Notes under the pieces: model-generated | What the model was told of the DNA's origin: nothing | Seen by the model: only the letters and a program-made list of their open reading frames with translations | Databases searched by the model: none | Source: Pseudomonas fluorescens | Lineage (GTDB): Bacteria > Pseudomonadota > Gammaproteobacteria > Pseudomonadales > Pseudomonadaceae | DNA: 64,000 nucleotides | Assembly (NCBI RefSeq): GCF_001623525.1 | Contig: NZ_CP015225.1 | Location: 2,604,001 to 2,668,000, forward strand | Direction of reading: 5' to 3' | Shown here: positions 1 to 6,248 of the stretch, one piece after another | Layout of the letters: every line of letters begins with the position of its first letter | How positions within the stretch are numbered: the first letter of the stretch is position 1 | Position numbers and translations under genes: made by a program

Positions 1-5
1 AGTCG

Positions 6-1067
6 TTGCTCAAGATCAGGCCCGACACCCGCAGCGCCCATTTCCAATGGTTCCACTTCAAGGCCAGCGGCCTGCACGTCGGCCAGGAATATTCCTTTCG
101 GCTGCTCAACGCCAGTCAATCGTCTTACAACAAGGCCTGGACGGGCTACCAGGCCGTTGCCTCCTACGATCACGTCAATTGGTTCCGCATTCCGACCCAA
201 TTTGAAGGCGACGCCCTGCGCTTTTATCTGGAGACCGAACAGACCAACGTCTGGTTCGCCTACTTCGAACCCTACAGTCGCGGCCGACATGATTGGCTGA
301 TCGAGCAAGCACAGCACAAGGCTGGCACCGAACTCTTGGCCGTCGGTAAAAGCGTGGAAGGCCGGGACATTCAGCTGCTGCGCAAAGGCAGCGGTGCCGA
401 AGGCCGGCGCAAAGTCTGGATCATCGCCCAGCAACATCCCGGCGAGCACATGGCCGAGTGGTTCATGGAGGGCGTGATCGAACGCCTTCAGCAGCATGAC
501 GATGCGCAACTGAACCAGTTGCTCGCCAAGGCCGATCTGTACCTGGTGCCGAACATGAACCCGGACGGCGCATTCCATGGGCATCTGCGGACCAACGCCA
601 TGGGCCAGGACCTCAACCGCGCCTGGCAGAACGCCAGTCCGGAAATCAGCCCCGAGGTCTTTTTCGTCCAGCAACAAATGGAAAAGTACGGCGTCGATCT
701 GTTCCTCGATGCTCACGGCGATGAGGAAATTCCCCACGTCTTCACCGCCGGTTGCGAAGGCAACCCGGGCTACACGCCACGCATTGCCGAACTTGAAGAG
801 CGCTTTCGCAGCCATCTCAAGCATCAGACCAAAGACTTCCAGACCACTCACGGCTACACCCGCGACGAACCGGGCCAGGCCAACATGACCCTGGCCTGTA
901 ACGCGGTCGGCCAGAAATATGACTGCCTGTCCCTGACCCTGGAGATGCCGTTCAAGGACCACAACGATCACCCGAACCCGATCACCGGCTGGTCTGGCAA
1001 ACGCTCGATGCAGCTGGGCAAGGATGTGTTGAGCACCATCGAGGCCATGGTCGACGAATTGCGCTGA
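6..1067 (+). CDS. M14-family metallocarboxypeptidase, 5' end outside the window
   Basis: A zinc carboxypeptidase of the M14 family, of the cytosolic carboxypeptidase-like type. The open frame runs to the left edge and its first possible start in the window is a TTG without a ribosome binding site, so the true start lies upstream and the protein is partial. The zinc motif HPGE is encoded near 435-446, the third ligand region reads FLDAHGDEE, and the catalytic glutamate lies in LTLEMPF, so the active site looks complete. An N-terminal beta-sandwich segment typical of this subgroup precedes the catalytic domain. The substrate cannot be told from the sequence. It converges on the cytochrome b561 gene, with a perfect palindrome between them. 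Confidence 0.9.
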   Translation: MLKIRPDTRSAHFQWFHFKASGLHVGQEYSFRLLNASQSSYNKAWTGYQAVASYDHVNWFRIPTQFEGDALRFYLETEQTNVWFAYFEPYSRGRHDWLIEQAQHKAGTELLAVGKSVEGRDIQLLRKGSGAEGRRKVWIIAQQHPGEHMAEWFMEGVIERLQQHDDAQLNQLLAKADLYLVPNMNPDGAFHGHLRTNAMGQDLNRAWQNASPEISPEVFFVQQQMEKYGVDLFLDAHGDEEIPHVFTAGCEGNPGYTPRIAELEERFRSHLKHQTKDFQTTHGYTRDEPGQANMTLACNAVGQKYDCLSLTLEMPFKDHNDHPNPITGWSGKRSMQLGKDVLSTIEAMVDELR

Positions 1068-1089
1068 TCCGAAGACCTGATCAATCCCC

Positions 1090-1119
1090 TGTGGCCAGGG
1101 AGCTTGCTCCCTGGCCACA
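1090..1119. repeat. Perfect 13-bp inverted repeat between convergent genes (REP-like)
   Basis: Two 13-bp arms starting TGTGGCCAGG close a 4-nt CTTG loop. It sits exactly between the carboxypeptidase and the convergent cytochrome b561 gene. It resembles the arms of the REP family in this window and could act as a bidirectional terminator, although there is no T-tract. Confidence 0.7.
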
Positions 1120-1124
1120 ATCCA

Positions 1125-1661
1125 TCAACCCTTGCCGCGCAACATACTGTCCAACACCTCATCCCGGCGCACCCAAGCGTGAAACAACGCCGCCGCCAGA
1201 TGCACCAGCACCGTCACGAACAACAGGTAAGCCAGGTACCCGTGGGCCTTGCGCAGCAGTGCGAACGTCTGCGCGTGGGCTGGCAGAATCGAAGGCAGTT
1301 GCAACGAGTCGCCGAGCATCACCGGGTCCCCCGCCGCCGAAATCATGCCCCAGCCCAACAACGGCAAGACCAGCATCAGGGCGTACAACAGCACATGCGA
1401 GGCGTTTGCCGCCAGCACTTGCCAGGCCGGCAGATCCGCCGGCAGCGGTGGTTGGCGGGTAGTAAAACGCACCACCAGGCGCACGATCACCAACAGCAAA
1501 ATCGCGATACCCAATGGTTTGTGCAACTGCAGCAGCCATTCATGGCGTTCGGACACCGAGGCGACCACGCCCGCGCCGATGAACAGCATGGCGATGATCA
1601 TCACGGCCATCAGCCAGTGCAGCAGCCGGGCCAGCGGTACAAAGTGACGAGGGGCGCTCAT
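1125..1661 (-). CDS. Cytochrome b561-family membrane protein
   Basis: A four-helix integral membrane b-type cytochrome of 178 residues, the normal length for the bacterial b561 (YodB/YceJ) family. Hydrophobic helices with histidines are visible: one with HWLMAV near residue 15, one with LHKPLG near residue 46, and a C-terminal one with HGYLAYLLF and HLAAALFH. Members pass electrons across the inner membrane, often from quinol. Its start codon overlaps the stop of the upstream catalase-like gene (ATGA), so the two are translationally coupled and probably form a redox pair. Both are likely driven by the ECF-type promoter at 2786-2811. The physiological partner is inferred from this coupling only. 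Confidence 0.9.
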   Translation of the reverse strand: MSAPRHFVPLARLLHWLMAVMIIAMLFIGAGVVASVSERHEWLLQLHKPLGIAILLLVIVRLVVRFTTRQPPLPADLPAWQVLAANASHVLLYALMLVLPLLGWGMISAAGDPVMLGDSLQLPSILPAHAQTFALLRKAHGYLAYLLFVTVLVHLAAALFHAWVRRDEVLDSMLRGKG

Positions 1662-2740
1662 GGACGGGACTCCTGTTTGGCGGGCAACTGGCTCACTTCG
1701 CTGGTACGTCGCAAGTAGGAACTGGCATAGGCGGCGGAGCGCGCAACCAATAGCGGGTCTTCGGAACCTTCGATCCCTTGGGGCAGGATCAGCGGGTCAT
1801 AGTTGATGTCGCGGCATTCGCCGTTGTCCTGCGCCTGGGTGCGCTCCAGCACCAACGTGCCGGCATTGAGTACCTTGCGGTCAGCGGGCCAGGCCTTGCT
1901 GGCATCGTTCACCGGGTCACCCGGGTTGGCCAGGGTGATGTTCAACTGCCAGCGCAACGGCCCGGCGGCGAGGCGCTTCACCAGGTCTTGCTCGAGGAAG
2001 TCGCCCCCCTGGGGTGGCGTCGCATCCGCAGCATCCTGGCTCATCGGCACCATGCCCCAGCGCACCGCCTGACGCTGCCCGGCGGGGTTGATCAGATAGA
2101 ACGCGTTGATGCCGTTGTAGGTTTCAGTGGCATAGCTGGCCGACGGCTTGGCGGTCTTGATCCATTGCAGGAACGGCGCCGCTTCGGGGTGTGCAGCAAA
2201 GAACGCCGGTACGGCCGCAGGGTTCGGTTTTCCTGTGGCTGGGTCCGGCGACTGGGCTTGCTGGAGTTGGTAGAAAGCTTGCGGCGTACCCACCGGAAAC
2301 ACCGGCATGCTGTTCATGCCGGTGCGCCATTGCTGGCCGTTGGCCTGGGTAAAGCGCAGTGCCAGGCTGCGAATCGGCACGCTGCCGTCCGGTGCATAGG
2401 GATTGCCGCTGGGCAAGGCGAAACGCCCAACCACAGGCGTTTGCGGCAGCGAGAACACCTGGGCGCTGGAATAGGCGCTGGCCTCGCCCGAGCTTTGGAA
2501 GTAACCCGCGACGCAGACCCCTTTCGAGTGGTTGCGTCGAAAGCCCGGGTGAACGCCGTTGTTTTTTTCCAGCACATTGACCAATGCCTGTGGTGTCAGG
2601 CGTTGTGGGTCGAGGCTGCCATTGACGTAGGCAAACGCCCCGGCCAACGCAGCAACAATCACGGCGATGCCGCTCAGGCGCAATGTCAGGCCAGCGGCAC
2701 TCAAGGGTGGCCGGCTCGACGAGGATGAAGGATCAACCAT
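1658..2740 (-). CDS. Membrane-anchored catalase-family (SrpA-like) peroxidase
   Basis: A heme peroxidase of the catalase family, minimal SrpA-like type, 360 residues from the ATG at 2740. This start is preceded by GGAGA at good spacing; the open frame continues upstream without a better start. An N-terminal transmembrane anchor (LRLSGIAVIVAALAG) places the catalytic part in the periplasm. The distal-side motif RRNHSKGVCVAG contains the expected histidine. It overlaps the downstream cytochrome b561 by 4 nt. It faces an ECF sigma/anti-sigma operon and carries in its leader a promoter with the same sequence as that operon (GGAATAA, 14 nt, CGTCT). This suggests a regulon responding to oxidative or envelope stress. 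Function is by family; the regulation is inferred. Confidence 0.9.
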   Translation of the reverse strand: MVDPSSSSSRPPLSAAGLTLRLSGIAVIVAALAGAFAYVNGSLDPQRLTPQALVNVLEKNNGVHPGFRRNHSKGVCVAGYFQSSGEASAYSSAQVFSLPQTPVVGRFALPSGNPYAPDGSVPIRSLALRFTQANGQQWRTGMNSMPVFPVGTPQAFYQLQQAQSPDPATGKPNPAAVPAFFAAHPEAAPFLQWIKTAKPSASYATETYNGINAFYLINPAGQRQAVRWGMVPMSQDAADATPPQGGDFLEQDLVKRLAAGPLRWQLNITLANPGDPVNDASKAWPADRKVLNAGTLVLERTQAQDNGECRDINYDPLILPQGIEGSEDPLLVARSAAYASSYLRRTSEVSQLPAKQESRP

Positions 2741-2785
2741 GAGAAATCTCCAGGCCTCGAGGCCATTTGTTGGAAAGGACCCGTC

Positions 2786-2811
2786 AGACGAAGGCCCGGC
2801 AGGTTTATTCC
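2786..2811 (-). promoter_or_regulatory. ECF-type promoter for the catalase/b561 operon
   Basis: On the minus strand GGAATAA (2811-2805) is followed after 14 nt by CGTCT (2790-2786). The -10 element ends 45 nt upstream of the catalase-like start codon. An identical pair of hexamer-like elements with the same spacer faces the opposite way at 2840-2865. Confidence 0.75.
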
Positions 2812-2839
2812 CACGCCTCGTATTTATTTTTCCTGCACT

Positions 2840-2865
2840 GGAATAATCTCGTTCGCGGGTCGTCT
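2840..2865 (+). promoter_or_regulatory. ECF-type promoter for the sigma/anti-sigma operon
   Basis: GGAATAA (2840-2846), a 14-nt spacer, then CGTCT (2861-2865). Transcription would begin near 2872. This gives a leader of about 37 nt if translation starts at 2909 and only about 10 nt for the ATG at 2882. It implies autoregulation by the ECF sigma factor that follows. Confidence 0.75.
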
Positions 2866-2908
2866 TTCCAGTCCCGGCGCAATGACTGCCCACAGAAGCC
2901 ACACCCCT

Positions 2909-3415
2909 ATGAACGCATTCGACGAACAGTTGCGCGAGCTCATCCCCAGGCTACGGCGTTTTGCCGTGTCGCTGACGCGCAACCCGAGCAACGCCGACGA
3001 CCTGGTGCAGATGTGCCTGGAACGGGCATTGTCCAAATGGAACGACAAGCGTCCGGACGGCGATCTGCGGGCCTGGCTGTTTTCGATTCTGTATCGGCAG
3101 TTTCTCGACAGCCATCGCCGCTCACGACGGTATGCGCGCATGCTGGAGTTTTTCACCGGCCGCGACGATGCCCACCCTTCGGCCGAGCGCAGCGTGATCG
3201 CGCAATCGTCGTTGCAGGCCTTCGATCAGCTCACGACGGAACAGCGCGCGCTGTTGCTCTGGGTGTCGGTGGAAGGCTTGAGTTACCAGCAAATCGCCGA
3301 CATCCTCGGCGTGCCGACCGGCACGGTAATGTCCCGCCTGTCCCGCGCTCGCCAGGCCCTGCGCCAACTCAGCGACGGCGAAGTCACCCGCCCTACCCTG
3401 CGGATACTCAAATGA
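2909..3415 (+). CDS. ECF-family RNA polymerase sigma factor
   Basis: A sigma-70 family factor with only regions 2 and 4, 168 residues. Region 2 covers roughly residues 10-80 (DDLVQMCLERAL, then RAWLFSILYRQFLD), and region 4 roughly 105-155 (LSYQQIADILG with the helix-turn-helix, then MSRLSRARQALR). I chose the ATG at 2909 rather than the in-frame ATG at 2882 because the promoter at 2840-2865 would leave the earlier start with almost no leader; the ribosome binding site of either is weak. Its stop overlaps the start of the anti-sigma gene (ATGA). The divergent catalase/b561 operon has the same promoter, so it is the probable main target. Confidence 0.93.
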   Translation: MNAFDEQLRELIPRLRRFAVSLTRNPSNADDLVQMCLERALSKWNDKRPDGDLRAWLFSILYRQFLDSHRRSRRYARMLEFFTGRDDAHPSAERSVIAQSSLQAFDQLTTEQRALLLWVSVEGLSYQQIADILGVPTGTVMSRLSRARQALRQLSDGEVTRPTLRILK

Positions 3416-4164
3416 TCAGCATGCCCCCCAGCGACAACGACCTGCACGCCTACGTCGATCGCCAACTGAGCGAGGCCGACCAGCGCCTGGTGCAGGCCTA
3501 CCTGGCCAACCAGCCGGAAGTCGCCGCCCGGGTCCGCGCCTGGCAACAAGACGCGCAGCACCTGCGCACGGCCCTGAGCGGCGCCTTGCAACAGCCGCCC
3601 AATCCGGATCTCGACCCGGCCATGATTCGCCAGCACCTGAAACATCGCTCCCGCCGCCACCTGGCCAGCGTCGCGGTGTTGCTGCTGGCCGTCAGCGTAG
3701 GCGGGGTCAGCGGCTGGCAGGCGCGACAAATGACCCTACTCAGCGCCGCAGCCCCCATGGCTGACGCCCTCCAGGCGTACCGGTTAATTGCCCAGCAGGG
3801 CATCCTTCCGGCCGATTACCAGACCGGCGACGAGCAGAGCATGCAAGGCTGGCTCGACCGCTACTTCACTCAGGCTGACCGGCTGCCAGACCTGTCGGGG
3901 GCGGGCTTCAAGCCGGTCAGCGGACGCTTGCTCAGCACCGAACAAGGCGCGGCGGCGATGGTGGTCTATCAGGACCCGAGCGGTCAGAAAATCAGCTTCT
4001 ACGTGCGCCCACCCGGCCCGAAAAACTTCCTCCTGCCGCGGGGCAGTCGTCGCGAGGGCGAGTTGCAAGCCGAGTACTGGTCCGGGCCGGGCTACAACTA
4101 TGCGATGGTCATCCCCAGTGATGCGCCGACGGTGCAAAGACTTAAGCAGACATTGGACTTCTGA
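3412..4164 (+). CDS. Anti-sigma factor, single transmembrane segment
   Basis: A membrane anti-sigma factor of 250 residues that would sequester the ECF sigma factor encoded immediately upstream; start and stop codons overlap. The N-terminal cytoplasmic part begins with NDLHAYVDRQL, the typical opening of RsiW/ChrR-like anti-sigma zinc-finger-type domains, but no HxxxCxxC zinc motif is visible. A transmembrane helix (LASVAVLLLAVSVGG) lies near residues 83-98. The C-terminal 150 residues are periplasmic and include a predicted beta-rich region with KISFYVRPP. The signal it senses is unknown. The arrangement with a divergent peroxidase suggests a redox signal. Confidence 0.88.
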   Translation: MISMPPSDNDLHAYVDRQLSEADQRLVQAYLANQPEVAARVRAWQQDAQHLRTALSGALQQPPNPDLDPAMIRQHLKHRSRRHLASVAVLLLAVSVGGVSGWQARQMTLLSAAAPMADALQAYRLIAQQGILPADYQTGDEQSMQGWLDRYFTQADRLPDLSGAGFKPVSGRLLSTEQGAAAMVVYQDPSGQKISFYVRPPGPKNFLLPRGSRREGELQAEYWSGPGYNYAMVIPSDAPTVQRLKQTLDF

Positions 4165-4188
4165 TCAGCGGTGGGTTTGAGGCAGTGT

Positions 4189-4494
4189 TCAACCCTGCCC
4201 AAACACCTGCGAAGGCCTGCGCAGCAACGGGTCGAACGGGTTGATCCGCGGTCCGATCAGGGCCGCCTCGCGCTTGAGCATGTCCACCACCATCGGCAGG
4301 CGATCGGGCCCCAGGCGGTCGCTCACCGTTGCCACGCTCAAGGCGGCCACGGCTCGACCGTCACGGTCGAGGATCGGCAATACCTGGAAACGGCGATTGC
4401 CGTGGATTGGGACCAGGTCAACGAGCAACGCCCGGCCTGGAACGCCCGCTGGAACCGCAGCATCGAGCGCTAGCGCGAATTTTGCAGTTATCAT
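4189..4494 (-). pseudogene. Remnant of an IclR-family transcriptional regulator (C-terminal end)
   Basis: The last 85 or so residues match the end of IclR-type regulators: a VLPILDRDGRAVAALSVATV core, then DRLPMVVDMLK and the terminal INPFDPLLRRP. A complete family member has about 250 residues with an N-terminal winged helix; neither that nor most of the effector domain is present. Upstream of the frame lies a REP sequence and then an IS110 element, so the 5' part is lost. It is unlikely to be functional. The frame's ATG at 4494 has no convincing ribosome binding site. Confidence 0.7.
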
Positions 4495-4528
4495 GCGGCC
4501 CTCTCGGGCTTAGTGCCTGAAGATAACC

Positions 4529-4560
4529 TGTGGCGAGGGAGCTTGCTCCCGCTGGGCTGC
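4529..4560. repeat. Left part of a REP palindrome split by the IS110 element
   Basis: Starts TGTGGCGAGGG and ends GGGCTGC, exactly the 5' half of the REP copies at 7606 and 42925. The missing half resumes at 6111 (AGCAGCCC). Rejoining the two flanks across a single GA restores a hairpin with 7-bp arms GGGCTGC/GCAGCCC and a GAA loop. Confidence 0.9.
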
Positions 4561-4574
4561 GATATAGGTAGTCC

Positions 4575-4778
4575 GTTCCTTGCTCCCCCATACTGATACT
4601 CGCTGGAGTCCGGTTGTTGCGAGGAAGGAACATGCACCTGCGAGCTACGAATAGGGCTGCAACGCATCTCGATGATTACTGCTTCACCTTCGAGCCCAGC
4701 AGGTGCGCTTGCGCCCTCTAACGAACACTCAGGGAAAGCCGGGCACGGCTCTCTATATCGCCTTCGCTGGACGCAAGC
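4575..4778 (+). ncRNA. Candidate bridge RNA of the IS110 element
   Basis: Three consecutive structures can be read. A 5' stem-loop is closed by 4575-4581 with 4625-4631. A first large loop is closed by an 8-bp stem, 4634-4641 with 4698-4705. A second is closed by a 7-bp stem, 4707-4713 with 4772-4778. Loop one contains GGGCTGC (4654-4660), identical to the left target flank 4554-4560. It also contains CTGCTTC (4679-4685), the reverse complement of the GA core plus right flank 6109-6115. Loop two contains CTCAGGG (4728-4734), identical to 6099-6105 at the element's right end. It also contains CTATATC (4753-4759), the reverse complement of the left end 4561-4567. This matches the target-binding and donor-binding loop order known for IS621. 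Exact RNA ends are not known. Confidence 0.75.
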
Positions 4779-4821
4779 ATGCATGTTCCTGCATGTACTT
4801 TAGCGTCTGTGGAGGTGTGCG

Positions 4822-6090
4822 ATGCAAACGCTCTTGTCTCAGAAATTCACTGCTTATATCGGAATTGATTGGGCCGATACCAAACATGACGTCTGTTTGC
4901 AGGTTGCTGGGCAAGCCCAGCGGTGCTTCTCGGTCATCCGACACAACCCCGAAGCTATTGATCAATGGGCTCATGCGCTGTATCAGCGTTATGGCGGTCC
5001 TATCGCCATTGCCGTGGAGTTAGACAAAGGACCGTTGATAGCGGCCCTGCAAAAATATGATTTTTTTTGTTTGTTCCCGATCAACCCCGCCACCTTAGCC
5101 AAGCAGCGTAAGGCCTTCGTTCCCAGCGGTGCGAAGGACGATCCGAGCGATGCCCAGTGGGCACTTGAGCTATTGCTCAAGCATCCCGACAGATTTCCCC
5201 AGCAGGAGAAACAAAGTCCTGCCATACGTTCTCTGGCTAGCTTGACTGAACATCGGAGAACCTTGGTTGATGAGCGGGTAAGAATCAGTAATCGGTTGGT
5301 TTGCATGCTCAAGCAGTACTATCCGTTGGCGCTGGAGTTGTTCCACGATCATGACACACAGGTGTTCTGTGATTTCCTGGAGCGCTGGTCGACGTTGGAA
5401 ACACTTAAACGTGCTCGGCCTACAAGCGTTTTGAAGTTTCTTAACGCGCATAATGTTCGCCATGCAGAACTCAATCAGCAGCGTCTGGCCTTGATCCTCA
5501 AGGCCACGCCGCTGACAGAGGATCCGGGGATTGTTAACCCTTCAGCGCTGTATGTGCGGACCCTGGCATCGCAACTGAGTGGGATGCTGGTGGCGATCAA
5601 GCAGTTTGATGCGGCGATCGAAGAAACGGCCAATACCCTGGCCGATTACAGCCTCTTCAAATCCTTGCCTGGAGCCGGGCAACAGCTTGCACCACGGCTA
5701 ATGGTAGCTTTTGGTGAGCAACGTGATCGCTTCAAGGATGCTGGTGCTATGCAGCGATATGCCGGGATCGCTCCGGTTACCGAGCGCAGTGGCAAGAAGA
5801 AAATCGTTCGCTGGCGCTATCAATGTTCAACCTTTTTGCGCCAGACATTTGTCGAGTGGGCTGCCCACAGCATCAATCAATCGGTATGGGCAGGGGCGTA
5901 CTATCGCCAACAGAAGGCCAAAGGCTGCTCTCATCAAGCAGCCCTGAGGGCACTGGCTTTTAAATGGATCAGGATCGTTTATCGGTGCTGGAATGCTGGA
6001 TCCCAGTATGACGAGAGCGTCTATTTACAAGCCTTGGCCCGCCACGACTCGCCTTTGATAAGAGCACCGGAGGCAACGAAAGCATGTTGA
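4822..6090 (+). CDS. IS110-family transposase (DEDD recombinase)
   Basis: The recombinase of the element, 422 residues. The N-terminal RuvC-like DEDD domain shows the first aspartate in YIGIDWADTKHD, the glutamate in AVELDKG and the last two in KDDPSDA. A coiled middle segment follows. The C-terminal Tnp domain has SLPGAGQQLAPRL and the YAGIAPVTERSGKK motif containing the catalytic serine. Length and motif order are those of an intact IS110-group enzyme. The start codon follows GGAGGTGTGCG, a good ribosome binding site. Its codon use is more AT-rich than that of its neighbours, consistent with transfer. The enzyme is expected to act with the RNA encoded just upstream. Confidence 0.95.
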   Translation: MQTLLSQKFTAYIGIDWADTKHDVCLQVAGQAQRCFSVIRHNPEAIDQWAHALYQRYGGPIAIAVELDKGPLIAALQKYDFFCLFPINPATLAKQRKAFVPSGAKDDPSDAQWALELLLKHPDRFPQQEKQSPAIRSLASLTEHRRTLVDERVRISNRLVCMLKQYYPLALELFHDHDTQVFCDFLERWSTLETLKRARPTSVLKFLNAHNVRHAELNQQRLALILKATPLTEDPGIVNPSALYVRTLASQLSGMLVAIKQFDAAIEETANTLADYSLFKSLPGAGQQLAPRLMVAFGEQRDRFKDAGAMQRYAGIAPVTERSGKKKIVRWRYQCSTFLRQTFVEWAAHSINQSVWAGAYYRQQKAKGCSHQAALRALAFKWIRIVYRCWNAGSQYDESVYLQALARHDSPLIRAPEATKAC

Positions 6091-6110
6091 CGGAAGAGCT
6101 CAGGGCGTGA

Positions 6111-6208
6111 AGCAGCCCTCAAACCTGACACCAAGGTGTGTCAGACTGATTGCATAGCCGCTTTTGGGGCTGCCATGCAGCCCAGCGGGAGCAAGCTCCC
6201 TCGCCACA
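6111..6208. repeat. Right part of the split REP and an inverted partner REP
   Basis: 6111-6120 completes the REP interrupted by the IS. A short inverted repeat (CTGACAC/GTGTCAG, 6125-6144) and a second REP in opposite orientation (6166-6208, ending CTCGCCACA) complete a REP pair. The layout is the same as in the uninterrupted pair at 7606-7737. Confidence 0.85.
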
Positions 6209-6248
6209 GGTTCTTGTGCCCTCCCCTTGATCAACAGCGACCCCATCC

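Larger units (their letters stand above)
4561..6108 (+). mobile_element. IS110-family insertion sequence inserted in a REP hairpin
   Basis: A 1548-bp element comprising a 260-bp left non-coding end, one transposase gene and a short right end. Boundaries are read by comparison with the intact REP copies in this window. The left flank stops at 4560 with GGGCTGC; the right flank resumes at 6111 with AGCAGCCC. The dinucleotide GA occurs at both junctions (4561-4562 and 6109-6110), so the element could equally be written 4563-6110. There are no terminal inverted repeats and no longer target duplication, as expected for the IS110 group proper, in which the non-coding bridge RNA lies at the left end. 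Confidence 0.9.

Noticed and set aside
2882..2908. Sigma factor start at the ATG at 2882
   Set aside because: The promoter at 2840-2865 would leave about 10 nt of leader and no ribosome binding site; 2909 is favoured, although not proven.
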